From Pelatocladus maniniholoensis HA4357-MV3 (GTDB lineage Bacteria > Cyanobacteriota > Cyanobacteriia > Cyanobacteriales > Nostocaceae), in the NCBI GenBank assembly GCA_019359115.1, contig JAHHHW010000135.1:1-35289 (forward strand): a DNA stretch of 35,289 nt, given 5' to 3'. The notes under the pieces are model-generated. The model had not been told where the DNA came from, did not search any database, and saw only the letters and a list, made by a program, of their open reading frames with translations. Below, one piece after another: positions 23,836-32,388 of this stretch. Made by a program: the position numbers and the translations under genes. Each line of letters begins with the position of its first letter. Position 1 is the first letter of the stretch.

Positions 23836-24768
23836 ATGGTAACTTTTTGGCTGAACTCAGCCAGTGTTCTGGCTCAAGTCAATTTTGGGGCGAACTCAGC
23901 CAGTCTTCTAGGAATTTTCCTGGCGATCGCTGGAGCTGCTTTGTACTTTCTCCGCACAGTGCGTCCAGAACTCTCGCGAGATCAAGATATCTTTTTTGCT
24001 GCTGTGGGCTTGCTCTGCGGCTTTATTCTTATTTTCCAAGGATGGCGTCTAGACCCGATTCTACAATTTGGTCAGCTACTTTTGGTAGGCTCAACAGTAT
24101 TTTTTGCGGTGGAAAGTATTCGGCTACGGGGTATTGCAACTCAGCAAGCAAAACGTAACACTCCTATTGTGGATGATGAGCGAGAAGTTAGTAGTCGATA
24201 TCAGTATCGGAAAAAATCTCCCTACAAAGCTGAGGTGGACGCAGAATTAGATTCCCTACCTTACGATGAAGAGTATGAAGATGAACGTCCACGTCCCCGA
24301 ATATCAAGTAGCAGAGAGAACCGCTCATCACGTGGTGATTACGGTGATTATTATGAAGATGAACCCCGTCGTTTAGAACGTCGCAGTAATAGTGAGAGAT
24401 CGGAACCCAGCGACAGAACAAACCGTCGGCGTAGTAGTTCGCGTCCAACTAGTCGTACTAGCGATCGCCTAGACGACGATTGGGGTAATACTACTTCTAA
24501 AACAGATGATGATTGGGATACCCCGACAACTAGAGAAAGAAGACCTTCTCGACGGGAAACTAATGGTTCTTTCAGACCTGAAAACCGTGGTGATGATGTT
24601 ACAGATAGCACACAAAAACCACTCAGAAGACGGCGTCCGCGCAATAACGCAGAATCTCGACCTGAGCGTCAAGATGATGATGTCATCTCTACTGATTATG
24701 TAGAATACAAGCCGATGAATCGTTCAGAAAACGAATCAGATAATTCAGTGGATTTCGATGATGTTTAA
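23836..24768 (+). CDS. ycf66: Ycf66 family protein
   Basis: 310 aa. Residues ~1-100 are the Ycf66 domain with three hydrophobic segments (near 23-40, 50-66 and 76-93; SLLGIFLAIAGAALYFLRTV, DIFFAAVGLLCGFILIFQGW). Residues ~110-310 are a long, charged, low-complexity tail rich in Arg, Asp, Glu and Ser (DDDWDTPTTRERRPSRRE) that is probably disordered. Ycf66 is conserved in cyanobacteria and some plastids with no established function. It lies 209 bases after psbX and is immediately followed by a lipoprotein frame. A 13-base direct repeat (GAACTCAGCCAGT at 23853 and 23892) duplicates NSAS near the N-terminus. Confidence 0.9.
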   Translation: MVTFWLNSASVLAQVNFGANSASLLGIFLAIAGAALYFLRTVRPELSRDQDIFFAAVGLLCGFILIFQGWRLDPILQFGQLLLVGSTVFFAVESIRLRGIATQQAKRNTPIVDDEREVSSRYQYRKKSPYKAEVDAELDSLPYDEEYEDERPRPRISSSRENRSSRGDYGDYYEDEPRRLERRSNSERSEPSDRTNRRRSSSRPTSRTSDRLDDDWGNTTSKTDDDWDTPTTRERRPSRRETNGSFRPENRGDDVTDSTQKPLRRRRPRNNAESRPERQDDDVISTDYVEYKPMNRSENESDNSVDFDDV

Positions 24769-24831
24769 TTGGCACTCTCCTCTTATAAACTAAGGTGGAG
24801 GTTGCAAAAAAGATCACGAAAAATAGTTAAG

Positions 24832-25392
24832 GTGAAAAAAATTACACCTGGATTTTGGCTCCAACGAAATTGTGTTTGGAGTCTGATTTTTGGTTTAACA
24901 GGTTTGCTTGTAGCCTGTACTCCTGACAATATTCCCATTGGCTCGACCTCTCTCAACAGTCGCTACACTGAAGAGCAACCGAGCTTGAGTGGAAATGGCC
25001 GTATTTTAGCCTTTGTATCAACCCGTAATGGCACTCATCAGATCTTGCTGTATGACTTACAGCAGCAAAGTTTTTTACGTACATCGCGCTTAAATCGACC
25101 AGGGACAATAGTTGAAAGTCCTAGTCTCAGCTATAACGGACGCTACATAGCCTACATAACCAGTGACCAGGGTAGGCCTGTTGTGGCACTTTATGATCGC
25201 GCTACGCAACAGTCGCAAATCCTCACCCCCACATACAGGGGTTGGGTAAGAAATCCCAATATTAGCCCGGATGGACGCTATGTAGTTTTTGAAACAGCTA
25301 GCCGTGGTCAGTGGGACGTGGAAGTACTAGACCGAGGGCCAGAAATTGAGTTAGATATTCCTAATGGTGCGGCTGTGGCTCCTCTACCTTAG
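24832..25392 (+). CDS. TolB-like (PD40) lipoprotein, first paralogue
   Basis: 186 aa from the GTG at 24832. The frame is open back to a TTG at 24769, right after the ycf66 stop, and the true start is uncertain. A lipoprotein signal is clear: hydrophobic VWSLIFGLTGLLVAC with the Cys as lipidation site. The mature part has three PD40 beta-propeller repeats (PSLSGNGRILAFVS, PSLSYNGRYIAYIT, PNISPDGRYVVFET), as in TolB but with too few blades for a full propeller. It likely lies at the periplasmic face of a membrane. With the next gene it forms a paralogous pair. Function unknown. Confidence 0.8.
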   Translation: MKKITPGFWLQRNCVWSLIFGLTGLLVACTPDNIPIGSTSLNSRYTEEQPSLSGNGRILAFVSTRNGTHQILLYDLQQQSFLRTSRLNRPGTIVESPSLSYNGRYIAYITSDQGRPVVALYDRATQQSQILTPTYRGWVRNPNISPDGRYVVFETASRGQWDVEVLDRGPEIELDIPNGAAVAPLP

Positions 25393-25479
25393 AGGATAAT
25401 GGAGGGACAAAACAATTCAAAATTCACACATTGACAAGGGAGCAGGGACAAAGGAGCAGGCAGAGGCGGAGAATAACCA

Positions 25480-25506
25480 ATGACCAATGACCAATGACCA
25501 ATGACC
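25480..25506. repeat. CAATGAC heptamer run forming a start codon
   Basis: ATGACCA repeats four times with ATGs at 25480, 25487, 25494 and 25501. The last is the start of the next gene. The first two open five-codon frames (MTNDQ, then stop). The stop of the second overlaps the real start as ATGA. Confidence 0.8.
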
Positions 25507-26028
25507 AAACACTATATATTTATTCCTATAGTTACATTAACAACTTTATTAACTGGCTGTGTTGGCTATCCCCGTCTTTTGAGTTACCCTTTCGATCCTG
25601 GGGGTAGGAGTCTCAATAGTCCTGCTTCGGAATTAACTCCGCAAATTTCTGGAAGATATATTGTCTATACTTCTGACCGACGGGGTAGCCAAGATGTATA
25701 TATGTTTGATACACTTGCTCGCAATTTGATTGATATACCTGGTTTAAATGCTTTTGATGCGATCGCCTCTCATCCCAGTATTTCTGATGATGGTCGTAGT
25801 ATAGTTTTTGCTGCTTCTCGTCAAGGTCGAACAGCCATCTTTTTATATGACAGAGAAACAAGACAATCACGCAATTTGACTGCTAACTTGCAAGCAGAAG
25901 TCCGCAATCCGACAATCAGTGCCGATGGTACTAGAATTGCCTTTGAATATAGTAATAATGGACAGTGGGATATTTTAGTCTATAACCGTTCTGGACAGCC
26001 TTTAAATATACCCCAAGATCCACGCTAG
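25501..26028 (+). CDS. TolB-like (PD40) lipoprotein, second paralogue
   Basis: 175 aa. The N-terminal signal MTKHYIFIPIVTLTTLLTGC ends in a lipobox (LTGC). Three PD40 repeats follow (PQISGRYIVYTSD, PSISDDGRSIVFAAS, PTISADGTRIAFEYS), with the same layout and the same final QWDI/QWDV element as the upstream paralogue. The upstream gene ends 108 bases before, and the gap is repeat DNA. The start codon is the last unit of a heptamer repeat, with a possible coupled short frame. Probably anchored in a membrane facing the periplasm. The role is unknown; proximity to psbX and ycf66 is suggestive only. Confidence 0.85.
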   Translation: MTKHYIFIPIVTLTTLLTGCVGYPRLLSYPFDPGGRSLNSPASELTPQISGRYIVYTSDRRGSQDVYMFDTLARNLIDIPGLNAFDAIASHPSISDDGRSIVFAASRQGRTAIFLYDRETRQSRNLTANLQAEVRNPTISADGTRIAFEYSNNGQWDILVYNRSGQPLNIPQDPR

Positions 26029-26123
26029 GGAAGGGATTGGGGAGAGACAAGGAAGACAAGGGGAATTATTTACCATATTATTCTTCCCACAATCCCCTTT
26101 CCCCTTTCCGCTTTCCCCGATCC

Positions 26124-27128
26124 TTATTCCTTATTCTCTTCTTCCTGTATCGCCTCAATCAGCGATCGCACTTGTTGAGTCCCTTGGGAAGGTTCAAATG
26201 AAAGGGGAAATTTACCCTTAGCAAGCATCCGCAAACCCAGGGGTGCAATACCAAGCAATCCTCTCAAATCCCGAAAATAGTTACCGACTACTTGTAAACT
26301 AAACTTTCTTTCGTCAATCCAACCACCTGCTTTGACTAACTCTACTAACACTTTGCGATGGCGAATTGAACGACTGTCGCTTTTTTGTTTGTGGGTGAGA
26401 ATTTCTTGTTTAATTTTGGTGATTTGATCTAAGGGAGCAACATCCATAGGACATACGCTGTTGCAGTAAAAGCAACGAGTACAACCCCAAACACCTTGGG
26501 TATCTTCGTTATATTTTTCTAAGCGGTTTTCTGTTTCAGTATCACGGTTATCGGCTACCATTCGGTAAGCTTTGGCAAGAGCATGAGGGCCAACGAATTT
26601 TGAATTGACTTCAAAAGCATTGCATTCAGAAAAGCAAGCTCCACACATAATACAATTGCCAGTTTGATCAAGGCGCGATCGCTCTTCTGGTGTTTGTAAG
26701 AACTCTCTTTCTGGTACTTGTCTGCTAGCTGTACTCACATAAGGTGCGATCGCCTCTAGGTTATTCCAAAAATCGTTCATATCCACTACTAAATCTTTAA
26801 TTACAGGCATATTACCGAGTGGAGCGATCGTAATTTCCGGAATAGCATTTCCCTTACTTGTGTGTGCTGCTAACTCTTGCAATCTAGAAATTTCACTGCC
26901 AACATTTTCTTTACAAGCAAGAGCAGAACGTCCGTTGATTCGCATAGCGCAGCTACCACAAATTGTATTGCGACAATTTTTGCGAAATGCTAAAGTTCCG
27001 TCTTGTTCCCACTTAATTTTATTGAGGCAATCAAGGATTGTATTACTTGGTTCTACCTGTAAAGAGTAAGTTTGTACGTTAGCAGAAGAATTATGTTGCT
27101 GTCGAATTACCTTAAAAATTACTTCCAT
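26124..27128 (-). CDS. sdhB: Succinate dehydrogenase iron-sulfur subunit
   Basis: 334 aa. The electron-transfer subunit of succinate dehydrogenase/fumarate reductase passes electrons from FAD to quinone; in cyanobacteria this complex is a main donor to plastoquinone in the dark. The [2Fe-2S] ligands are Cys52, Cys57, Cys60 and Cys72 (CRNTICGSC...ALAC). Two CxxCxxCxxxC clusters follow at Cys159/162/165/169 and Cys216/219/222/226, so ligands for two further clusters are complete. The C-terminal ~100 residues exceed the E. coli-type subunit, as in other cyanobacterial members. No sdhA or membrane anchor gene is adjacent, which is usual in cyanobacteria. Confidence 0.93.
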   Translation of the reverse strand: MEVIFKVIRQQHNSSANVQTYSLQVEPSNTILDCLNKIKWEQDGTLAFRKNCRNTICGSCAMRINGRSALACKENVGSEISRLQELAAHTSKGNAIPEITIAPLGNMPVIKDLVVDMNDFWNNLEAIAPYVSTASRQVPEREFLQTPEERSRLDQTGNCIMCGACFSECNAFEVNSKFVGPHALAKAYRMVADNRDTETENRLEKYNEDTQGVWGCTRCFYCNSVCPMDVAPLDQITKIKQEILTHKQKSDSRSIRHRKVLVELVKAGGWIDERKFSLQVVGNYFRDLRGLLGIAPLGLRMLAKGKFPLSFEPSQGTQQVRSLIEAIQEEENKE

Positions 27129-28559
27129 ATCTTACCAACCTAAATCCTGAAATTATCACATTTACATAGGAAAGAGACTTTTACAGAAGTCAAAAAAGGG
27201 TATGGACTACACCAATTTGTGTCTACAGCAGTAAACAGTAGAAAGCAAAAGGGGGGTAAGAATGAATCAATCAAATCCCTTTACTATTTAATCTTGAGCC
27301 TTTTACCTTATAATTCTTAACTTTTACCCCTAACGAAACGAGGTTGATCCAACAAGCTATGCTCTAACTAGTCCTATTTTAAAGCTAGCTGTTAATATGC
27401 TGATCATTAAATTGTTACTCATTATATAGTTCCAGAATAAGCATAAAAATTCTAGTTGTAGAAGCTCAATATGGGATTATAGACACTTTTGTCAACTGCT
27501 ACACCCCATTACCTATAGAATATAACTTTATATTGACGTTAACAGAAGTCAATCAAACTCTTACGAAAGCAACTTTTGCAAGATTTGGTAAAGGCGAAGA
27601 CTAAAAGGTTCAAGGAATTTTATTTTCCTTTACCCTTTTACCGCATTTCTACAAGAAGTCAAATAAACAGCTGTACAAATTCCTCCTTTCGTCGCAAAGT
27701 GCTGTTTTTTGGTTATCTAGAATTGTTATAGCTGCTGATGAACATGGTGAGATAATTAATAAGCAGCATAGTACTCTGAAAAATTTTATCTAGTCTCAAT
27801 CAACAAACTCGATCATCTAACTCTCTGGTCAAAACTCCTTGTCTATATTAGATGAATTTTTATAAAATCCATACATCAATACTCACAACGGCAATAAAGC
27901 GGGAGGAAAATCCTCACCGCTTTTTGCCTTCCCAAGATAAAGGATATAAGATTTAAAGTCTAGCAATAAGTTTAATTCAAACTTAAACAATTATTTTGCT
28001 ATTATGATCGCATGTTAGTATTTAATATAAAATTACGAAGTAACAAAACCAGTCCAAATAGCCGATCAAGTGCGGCTGATGCTGCTTTGTTTATTCGTGA
28101 TGGCCAGAGATGAAATTGATTCGTCTCCATTGGCAGGATAAAAGAGTGTATGCTCAACAACCTTATGACAATACTATGCTGTTCTAAGCTTGAGGTAAGC
28201 ATAAGGAAATTCTTGCTAATTCTTGAGTCTACGGCTGATTAAGTAGTGGAACTCGACTCGTTTGTAAAGATGGCTTAAAATTACACCGTCGCCATAGCAT
28301 CAGCAAAGAAAATATTTCGTTTTCGATGGCAAATGATGGTTAAATGTGCCGTAAAATTACCCAAATAAATACCTCCAACAACTGGGACTCTAATAAATTA
28401 TGGGCAACCATAAAATATGATCTTGGCTGATTAGAAGTAGGAGTTTGACATTTTTCTGGGTTTGTCAGCAACTTTAGTGGAAATCACCAAAAGTCAAATG
28501 CTGAAACAGAGAACTACACCTTTGAATAGTTTGGAGAGAGTAAGGAAATTTTGAGCGTA
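27129..28559. other. 1.4-kb gene-free region upstream of cyAbrB1
   Basis: The largest non-coding stretch in the window. The motif AGAAGTCAA recurs at about 27187, 27545 and 27654. A hairpin AAGGAA-TTTTATT-TTCCTT with flanking paired bases lies near 27615-27640, and a very strong hairpin stands at 27890-27928. The right part (28000-28540) has no open frame over 66 codons and no obvious repeat; it may be a long leader or promoter for the regulator, or decayed DNA. Confidence 0.6.
27890..27928 (+). terminator. Strong hairpin, terminator-like, orphan
   Basis: GGCAA(T)AAAGCGGGAGGA pairs with TCCTC(A)CCGCTTTTTGCC around AAA, with two single-base bulges. The plus strand has TTTTT in the descending arm. 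No annotated gene on the plus strand ends before it, so an unannotated transcript between about 27130 and 27890 is implied if it is a terminator. Confidence 0.6.
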
Positions 28560-28994
28560 ATGACTGAAACTGCAACCGCACCATTAACCGGAAAAGCACT
28601 GCTTGCAAAAGTCAAAGAGCTTTCCAATCTACCACGTCGAGAAAGAGCAAAACAGTGTGGCTATTATACTGTTACGAAAAATAATCAGGTTCGTGTAAAT
28701 CTGACTGATTTTTATGATGCTTTGCTATCCGCTAGAGGAATTCCCTTAAGCCCAGAAGCACCAAAAGATGGTCGTGGTCGTGAACCGACTTATCGAGTTA
28801 GTGTTCATCAAAATGGTCAAATTGTCATCGGTGCAACATACACTAAAGCAATGGGTTTAAAGCCAGGTGATGAATTTGAAATTAAGCTAGGATACAAGCA
28901 CATTCACCTCATTCAAGTAGATAGTGACAAAAAAGAACTCGAATCAGATGAAGACATTGATATAGAGGAAGATGAGATTGAAGAAGAAGAGTAA
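28560..28994 (+). CDS. Cyanobacterial AbrB-like regulator (cyAbrB1/CalA)
   Basis: 144 aa from the ATG at 28560, preceded by AAGGA; a TTG three codons upstream is unlikely. The N-terminal helical part (LTGKALLAKVKELSNLPRRERAKQ) and the AbrB-type DNA-binding segment near the C-terminus (GQIVIGATYTKAMGLKPGDEFEIKLG) are both present, as in the cyAbrB1 group, which in Nostoc 7120 is named CalA. These proteins control genes for nitrogen and carbon balance, superoxide dismutase and heterocyst development. The last ~20 residues are almost all Glu, Asp and Ile (DEDIDIEEDEIEEEE). A long gene-free leader lies upstream. Confidence 0.93.
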   Translation: MTETATAPLTGKALLAKVKELSNLPRRERAKQCGYYTVTKNNQVRVNLTDFYDALLSARGIPLSPEAPKDGRGREPTYRVSVHQNGQIVIGATYTKAMGLKPGDEFEIKLGYKHIHLIQVDSDKKELESDEDIDIEEDEIEEEE

Positions 28995-29475
28995 ATTTTC
29001 CTAATGGTAGGGATAAAGTGAAGAGTGAAGACTGAATAAGTTTTCCCCTTGGCAAGTCATAAGGAAGCATCCCAAATGTTCAAAAAAACCGCCTGCGATT
29101 GAAATCGCTAAAGTCTACTTAAGCAGACTGTTTGATTTATTTGAGTCTTAGTCGTATTCATACGACTTGTGCTATTAGCTAAGGGTTTAAACCCAAGCGC
29201 GGGACATTGAAAAATGAAAAAATTGGGATGCTTCCAGCAATAAAAAGTTTGGTAGCGTTTAAATATTTTTTAGATAAAAAATCAACGATTAGACCTCTTG
29301 CAGAAGTTACCAAATTTGATAGAAGCTTAATTAAATAGAGAGAAAAGCAAAAAAGCAAGTAGTATTAAGGGGTAAACAAAAGGCGATCGCATCGCTACTC
29401 CTAGTTACAAATTGCTCAAAATCGTGAAAGCTTTCTCTCCACAAGTGATAAATTTAGGATTGCGAGAAGTCTGTC
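28995..29475. other. Intergenic region with MITE-like element, copy B
   Basis: 481 bases. The 173-bp inverted-repeat element is at 29063-29235. The remainder includes AGACCTCTTGCAGAAGTTA (29291-29309), which resembles cyanobacterial transposon ends, and one HIP1 site (29383-29390). I see no gene. Confidence 0.6.
29063..29235. mobile_element. MITE-like palindromic element, copy B
   Basis: Perfect 13-base terminal inverted repeats GGAAGCATCCCAA (29063-29075) and TTGGGATGCTTCC (29223-29235). The interior is a string of palindromes: GCGATTGAAATCGC (29095-29108), AGTCTACTTAAGCAGACT (29112-29129), GTCGTATTCATACGAC (29151-29166) and GGGTTTAAACCC (29183-29194). It is related to the repeat at 15897-16024. 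There is no open frame. Confidence 0.8.
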
Positions 29476-30351
29476 GTGTTTTTTTATCCAATTTTGATAG
29501 CCTCCTTAAAGTCATCACTCTATAATTTGCAATCATTTTTGGAAAATGCACCAAGCTTGATTGTAGTGATGGCTTTTTTTATTGCTTGGGGTGGATGTTG
29601 GTTCCCGATCGCAGCTTTGTTATCTGTGTTCCTCAATTGGAAACCCAACCAACCCTTAAAATCAGAGCAGAAGTTACCTTTATTATTGTCACTTTATTTA
29701 TTCATACCTTTTGTTTTTTGGCTGATCACTTGGCTGACGAAAACATCTGTCTCAGATTACGGCTTTGTTCTTAACATTTCTATCCTAAATTCCGTTGCCC
29801 TGGGTTTTAGTTTAGGTATATTGAGTTTAGCAGTGGTTTTTGCATGTCAATTTTGGCTAGGATGGTGTAATTTTGAATACACTAATATCAAGCAACTTCC
29901 ATCTATTTTGCTACCTATTTTCTTGATAGCTTTATTTGTAGGTGGTATTGAAGAATTAGTTTTTCGGGGATTTTTATTTACAGAATTAGAGCAAAATTAT
30001 CCAATTTGGCTTGCAGTAATCATCTCTAGCTTGATATTTGCTGTATTGCATTTAGTTTGGGAACAACAGGAAACAAAACCTCAACTTCCCGGACTATGGC
30101 TGATGGGGATGGTGTTGGTGTTGGCGCGGTTTGCTGATCGCGGTAAATTGGGTTTAGCTTGGGGATTACACGCTGCTTGGATATGGGCGATCGCCTGTAT
30201 AGATACAGCCCAACTTATCAATTACACCGACAAAATCTCAGAATGGGTGACAGGTAAAAACAAAAAACCCCTAGCAGGATTAGCAGGGATAGTGTGTTTA
30301 CTGCTAACTGGGGTAATTCTCTGGTTTGGTTATCACCTGAATTTTATCTGA
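29476..30351 (+). CDS. CPBP family intramembrane metalloprotease
   Basis: 291 aa, about eight transmembrane segments. The CPBP/CAAX-protease motifs are present: Glu159-Glu160-x3-Arg164 in GGIEELVFRGFLF, His192 in FAVLHLVW and His232 in LAWGLHAAWIW. These are the residues that bind metal and catalyse cleavage within the membrane in this family. Cyanobacterial members may process prenylated or peptide substrates, but the substrate here is unknown. The start is a GTG at 29476; no upstream start exists because an in-frame stop lies 7 codons earlier. It converges on the alpha/beta hydrolase gene with one base between the stops. Confidence 0.87.
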   Translation: MFFYPILIASLKSSLYNLQSFLENAPSLIVVMAFFIAWGGCWFPIAALLSVFLNWKPNQPLKSEQKLPLLLSLYLFIPFVFWLITWLTKTSVSDYGFVLNISILNSVALGFSLGILSLAVVFACQFWLGWCNFEYTNIKQLPSILLPIFLIALFVGGIEELVFRGFLFTELEQNYPIWLAVIISSLIFAVLHLVWEQQETKPQLPGLWLMGMVLVLARFADRGKLGLAWGLHAAWIWAIACIDTAQLINYTDKISEWVTGKNKKPLAGLAGIVCLLLTGVILWFGYHLNFI

Positions 30352-30352
30352 C

Positions 30353-31207
30353 TTATTGCTTTTCTTCAGCACGACGCACGAATGGTAACAAATCTTCTAA
30401 GATAGTTTCATGGTAATGCTCTTGTGGATAATGTCCAACATTATTTAATTTTACTAATTCTCCATTGGGTACAGATTTAGCAAATTTTTCTGCCATATCA
30501 ATTTTCAACCACGGATCAATCATTCCCCATTGAATTAATATTGGTTGTTGCCAATCTTTAAAACCAGTTTCGATTTCGGACATGGCTTTTGTGAGTTGCA
30601 AATTGCGAATTGTTGCCAGAAGAGCGCGTCCAGCAGCAGACGTTTTCAAAAATGGTTTACGGTAAACATCTAAATCTTTGTCTGTAATAACGTAACGACT
30701 ACCACCTTCTAATGTTCTGTCTACTAAAAGAGGGTCTTGAGTCATCATGTCACCTGCAAAAGGTAGACCCATTTGTTGAATCTTCCAAGGTAATTTGGCA
30801 GTGCTAGAAATTGGTGTATTGAGTATAGCTATATTGGCGATGTGTTCTGGATGACGCAAGGCATATTGCAGCCCCACAGAACCTAAAAAACCTTGGACAA
30901 CTAAAGAAAAATGTTCTAATTCTAAAGCTTTAATCAATCCTTCTAATGCTGTAATAAATACATCGGGAGTGTAAGCAAAATCTCTTTTTTCGGGTTTAGC
31001 AGAAAAGCCAAAACCAATCCAATCGGGTGCGATCGCTTTTGTTCCTTGTTGTGCTAATGCGGGTAAAATGTTACGCCAGCTATAGCTTTGAGAAACTAAA
31101 CCATGTAGCAATACAACAGGTAATAAATCAGTTCTACCAATTGGTTCTGCTAGTCTGTAAAACCATTCTCGTGAATCTACGGTAATTTTATGTTCTGTTA
31201 AAGACAT
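30353..31207 (-). CDS. Alpha/beta hydrolase-fold protein, no clear nucleophile
   Basis: 284 aa from the ATG at 31207 (MSLTEHKITVDSREWFYRL); a frame start 10 codons earlier is less likely. The fold motifs are present: VVLLHGLVSQSYSW near residue 31, APDWIGFGFSAKP, the acid Asp231 in WGMIDPW and His259 in NVGHYPQEH. At the nucleophile elbow the sequence is LVVQGFLGSVG (residues 102-112), not GxSxG and not the VVQDWGG of haloalkane dehalogenases, so no Ser/Asp/Cys occupies the expected place. Either Ser110 has taken over or the protein is non-catalytic. It follows the ThiO-like gene by 65 bases, so the two are probably one operon. Confidence 0.85.
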   Translation of the reverse strand: MSLTEHKITVDSREWFYRLAEPIGRTDLLPVVLLHGLVSQSYSWRNILPALAQQGTKAIAPDWIGFGFSAKPEKRDFAYTPDVFITALEGLIKALELEHFSLVVQGFLGSVGLQYALRHPEHIANIAILNTPISSTAKLPWKIQQMGLPFAGDMMTQDPLLVDRTLEGGSRYVITDKDLDVYRKPFLKTSAAGRALLATIRNLQLTKAMSEIETGFKDWQQPILIQWGMIDPWLKIDMAEKFAKSVPNGELVKLNNVGHYPQEHYHETILEDLLPFVRRAEEKQ

Positions 31208-31272
31208 TTTTATTAAAAATGCAAGAGCGTAATTCAAGGACTAAAGTCCTTACTACAAACCTATGTTTTTTT

Positions 31273-32388
31273 CTAATTAGAAATTATCATCTCACGAATC
31301 GCGTCAGCTGTTGCGGGTGCTAGTAAGATACCGTTGCGATAATGTCCGGTGGCAAGCAGGACGTTACTAAAGCCTGATAGTTTTTCTATGATCGGGGCGG
31401 GGTGTCCTTCGGGTCGGGGACGTAAACCCGACCAAGTGCGGATAGTGGTGGCTTTTGCTAAATCTCGACAGAAGGCGATCGCTTGTTGTTTGACAGACTC
31501 AAGCAATTCTGTGTTGGGTGGTATCTCATGACTACCGTTTGTGGGAAACTCAACCGTTGCGCCTACCCAGTAATCTCCATCACCAACAGGAACAATATGC
31601 ACATCATTACCAGTGATAACTGGCTGAAAATCGGGATTACCCAAACTATGTCCTAATCTCAGTTGCAAAGCTTGCCCTAATACAGGACGAATGTCAACCA
31701 TCTGGTTTAATTGTGCTGATAATGCTGATGAACCAAGTCCAGCAGCAACTACAAACCAATCTGCTGTGAAATTTCCTTCTGTTGTCTCGACTTGCTGACA
31801 AATATCCCTTTGCTGAGATGGTGGAGTTATGCCTAAAACATTCACACCAAATTTAAAGGTAACACCATTCTTTTGAGCAGCTGCAACTAAAGCCAATGTT
31901 AGGGCTGTGGGATCTATTTGACGATCTTGAGGAGAATAAACAGCGCCAATGAGATTTTTATCTTCTATCTGCGGACAGATATTTTGTAATTTAGCAGTAT
32001 CCCAAATTTCTAGCTGATAACCTTGAGTGTGGCGAATTTCAGTTAGTTTTTGCCATTGTGAGATTTCTTCATCTGCTACAGAAGAATCTGCATTTCTCGT
32101 CAACAGCATAAGAATTCCTTGGCGGTTAAAAAGAATCTTGTGATTTGTCAGTTCCTCTAATTCTGGAATCAGGCTTTCGTAGCGTTGAATGCTAGTCTGA
32201 CGCATCCGCCAAGCTTTTCCTTTGACTTTGTGACTGATGATGCCCATTAAAACACCCAAAGCTGCTCCTGTGGAAGCTTGGGCGGGTGGTTGTTTGTCTA
32301 TGACTGTGATCTTTAATTGCTTGACTAGACTCAGTTCATAGGCGATCGCAGATCCAACTGCACCACAACCAATAATAATTACATTCAT
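31273..32388 (-). CDS. FAD-dependent amine oxidase, glycine-oxidase (ThiO)-like
   Basis: 371 aa. The N-terminus has the dinucleotide-binding fold IIIGCGAVGSAIAYELS, followed by VIDKQPPAQASTGAALG. The C-terminus reads GLRPRPEGHPAPIIEKL and then LLATGHYRNGILLAPATADAI, the pattern of the DAO family and closest by eye to ThiO glycine oxidase, which makes the imine used in thiazole synthesis. No other thiamin gene lies nearby, so another amino-acid substrate is possible. It lies 130 bases downstream of psbQ on the same strand and is followed by the alpha/beta hydrolase gene. Confidence 0.87.
   Translation of the reverse strand: MNVIIIGCGAVGSAIAYELSLVKQLKITVIDKQPPAQASTGAALGVLMGIISHKVKGKAWRMRQTSIQRYESLIPELEELTNHKILFNRQGILMLLTRNADSSVADEEISQWQKLTEIRHTQGYQLEIWDTAKLQNICPQIEDKNLIGAVYSPQDRQIDPTALTLALVAAAQKNGVTFKFGVNVLGITPPSQQRDICQQVETTEGNFTADWFVVAAGLGSSALSAQLNQMVDIRPVLGQALQLRLGHSLGNPDFQPVITGNDVHIVPVGDGDYWVGATVEFPTNGSHEIPPNTELLESVKQQAIAFCRDLAKATTIRTWSGLRPRPEGHPAPIIEKLSGFSNVLLATGHYRNGILLAPATADAIREMIISN

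Noticed and set aside
28002-28202. 66-codon minus-strand frame in the gap before cyAbrB1
   Set aside because: No start signal and no recognisable motif; low confidence even as a remnant.
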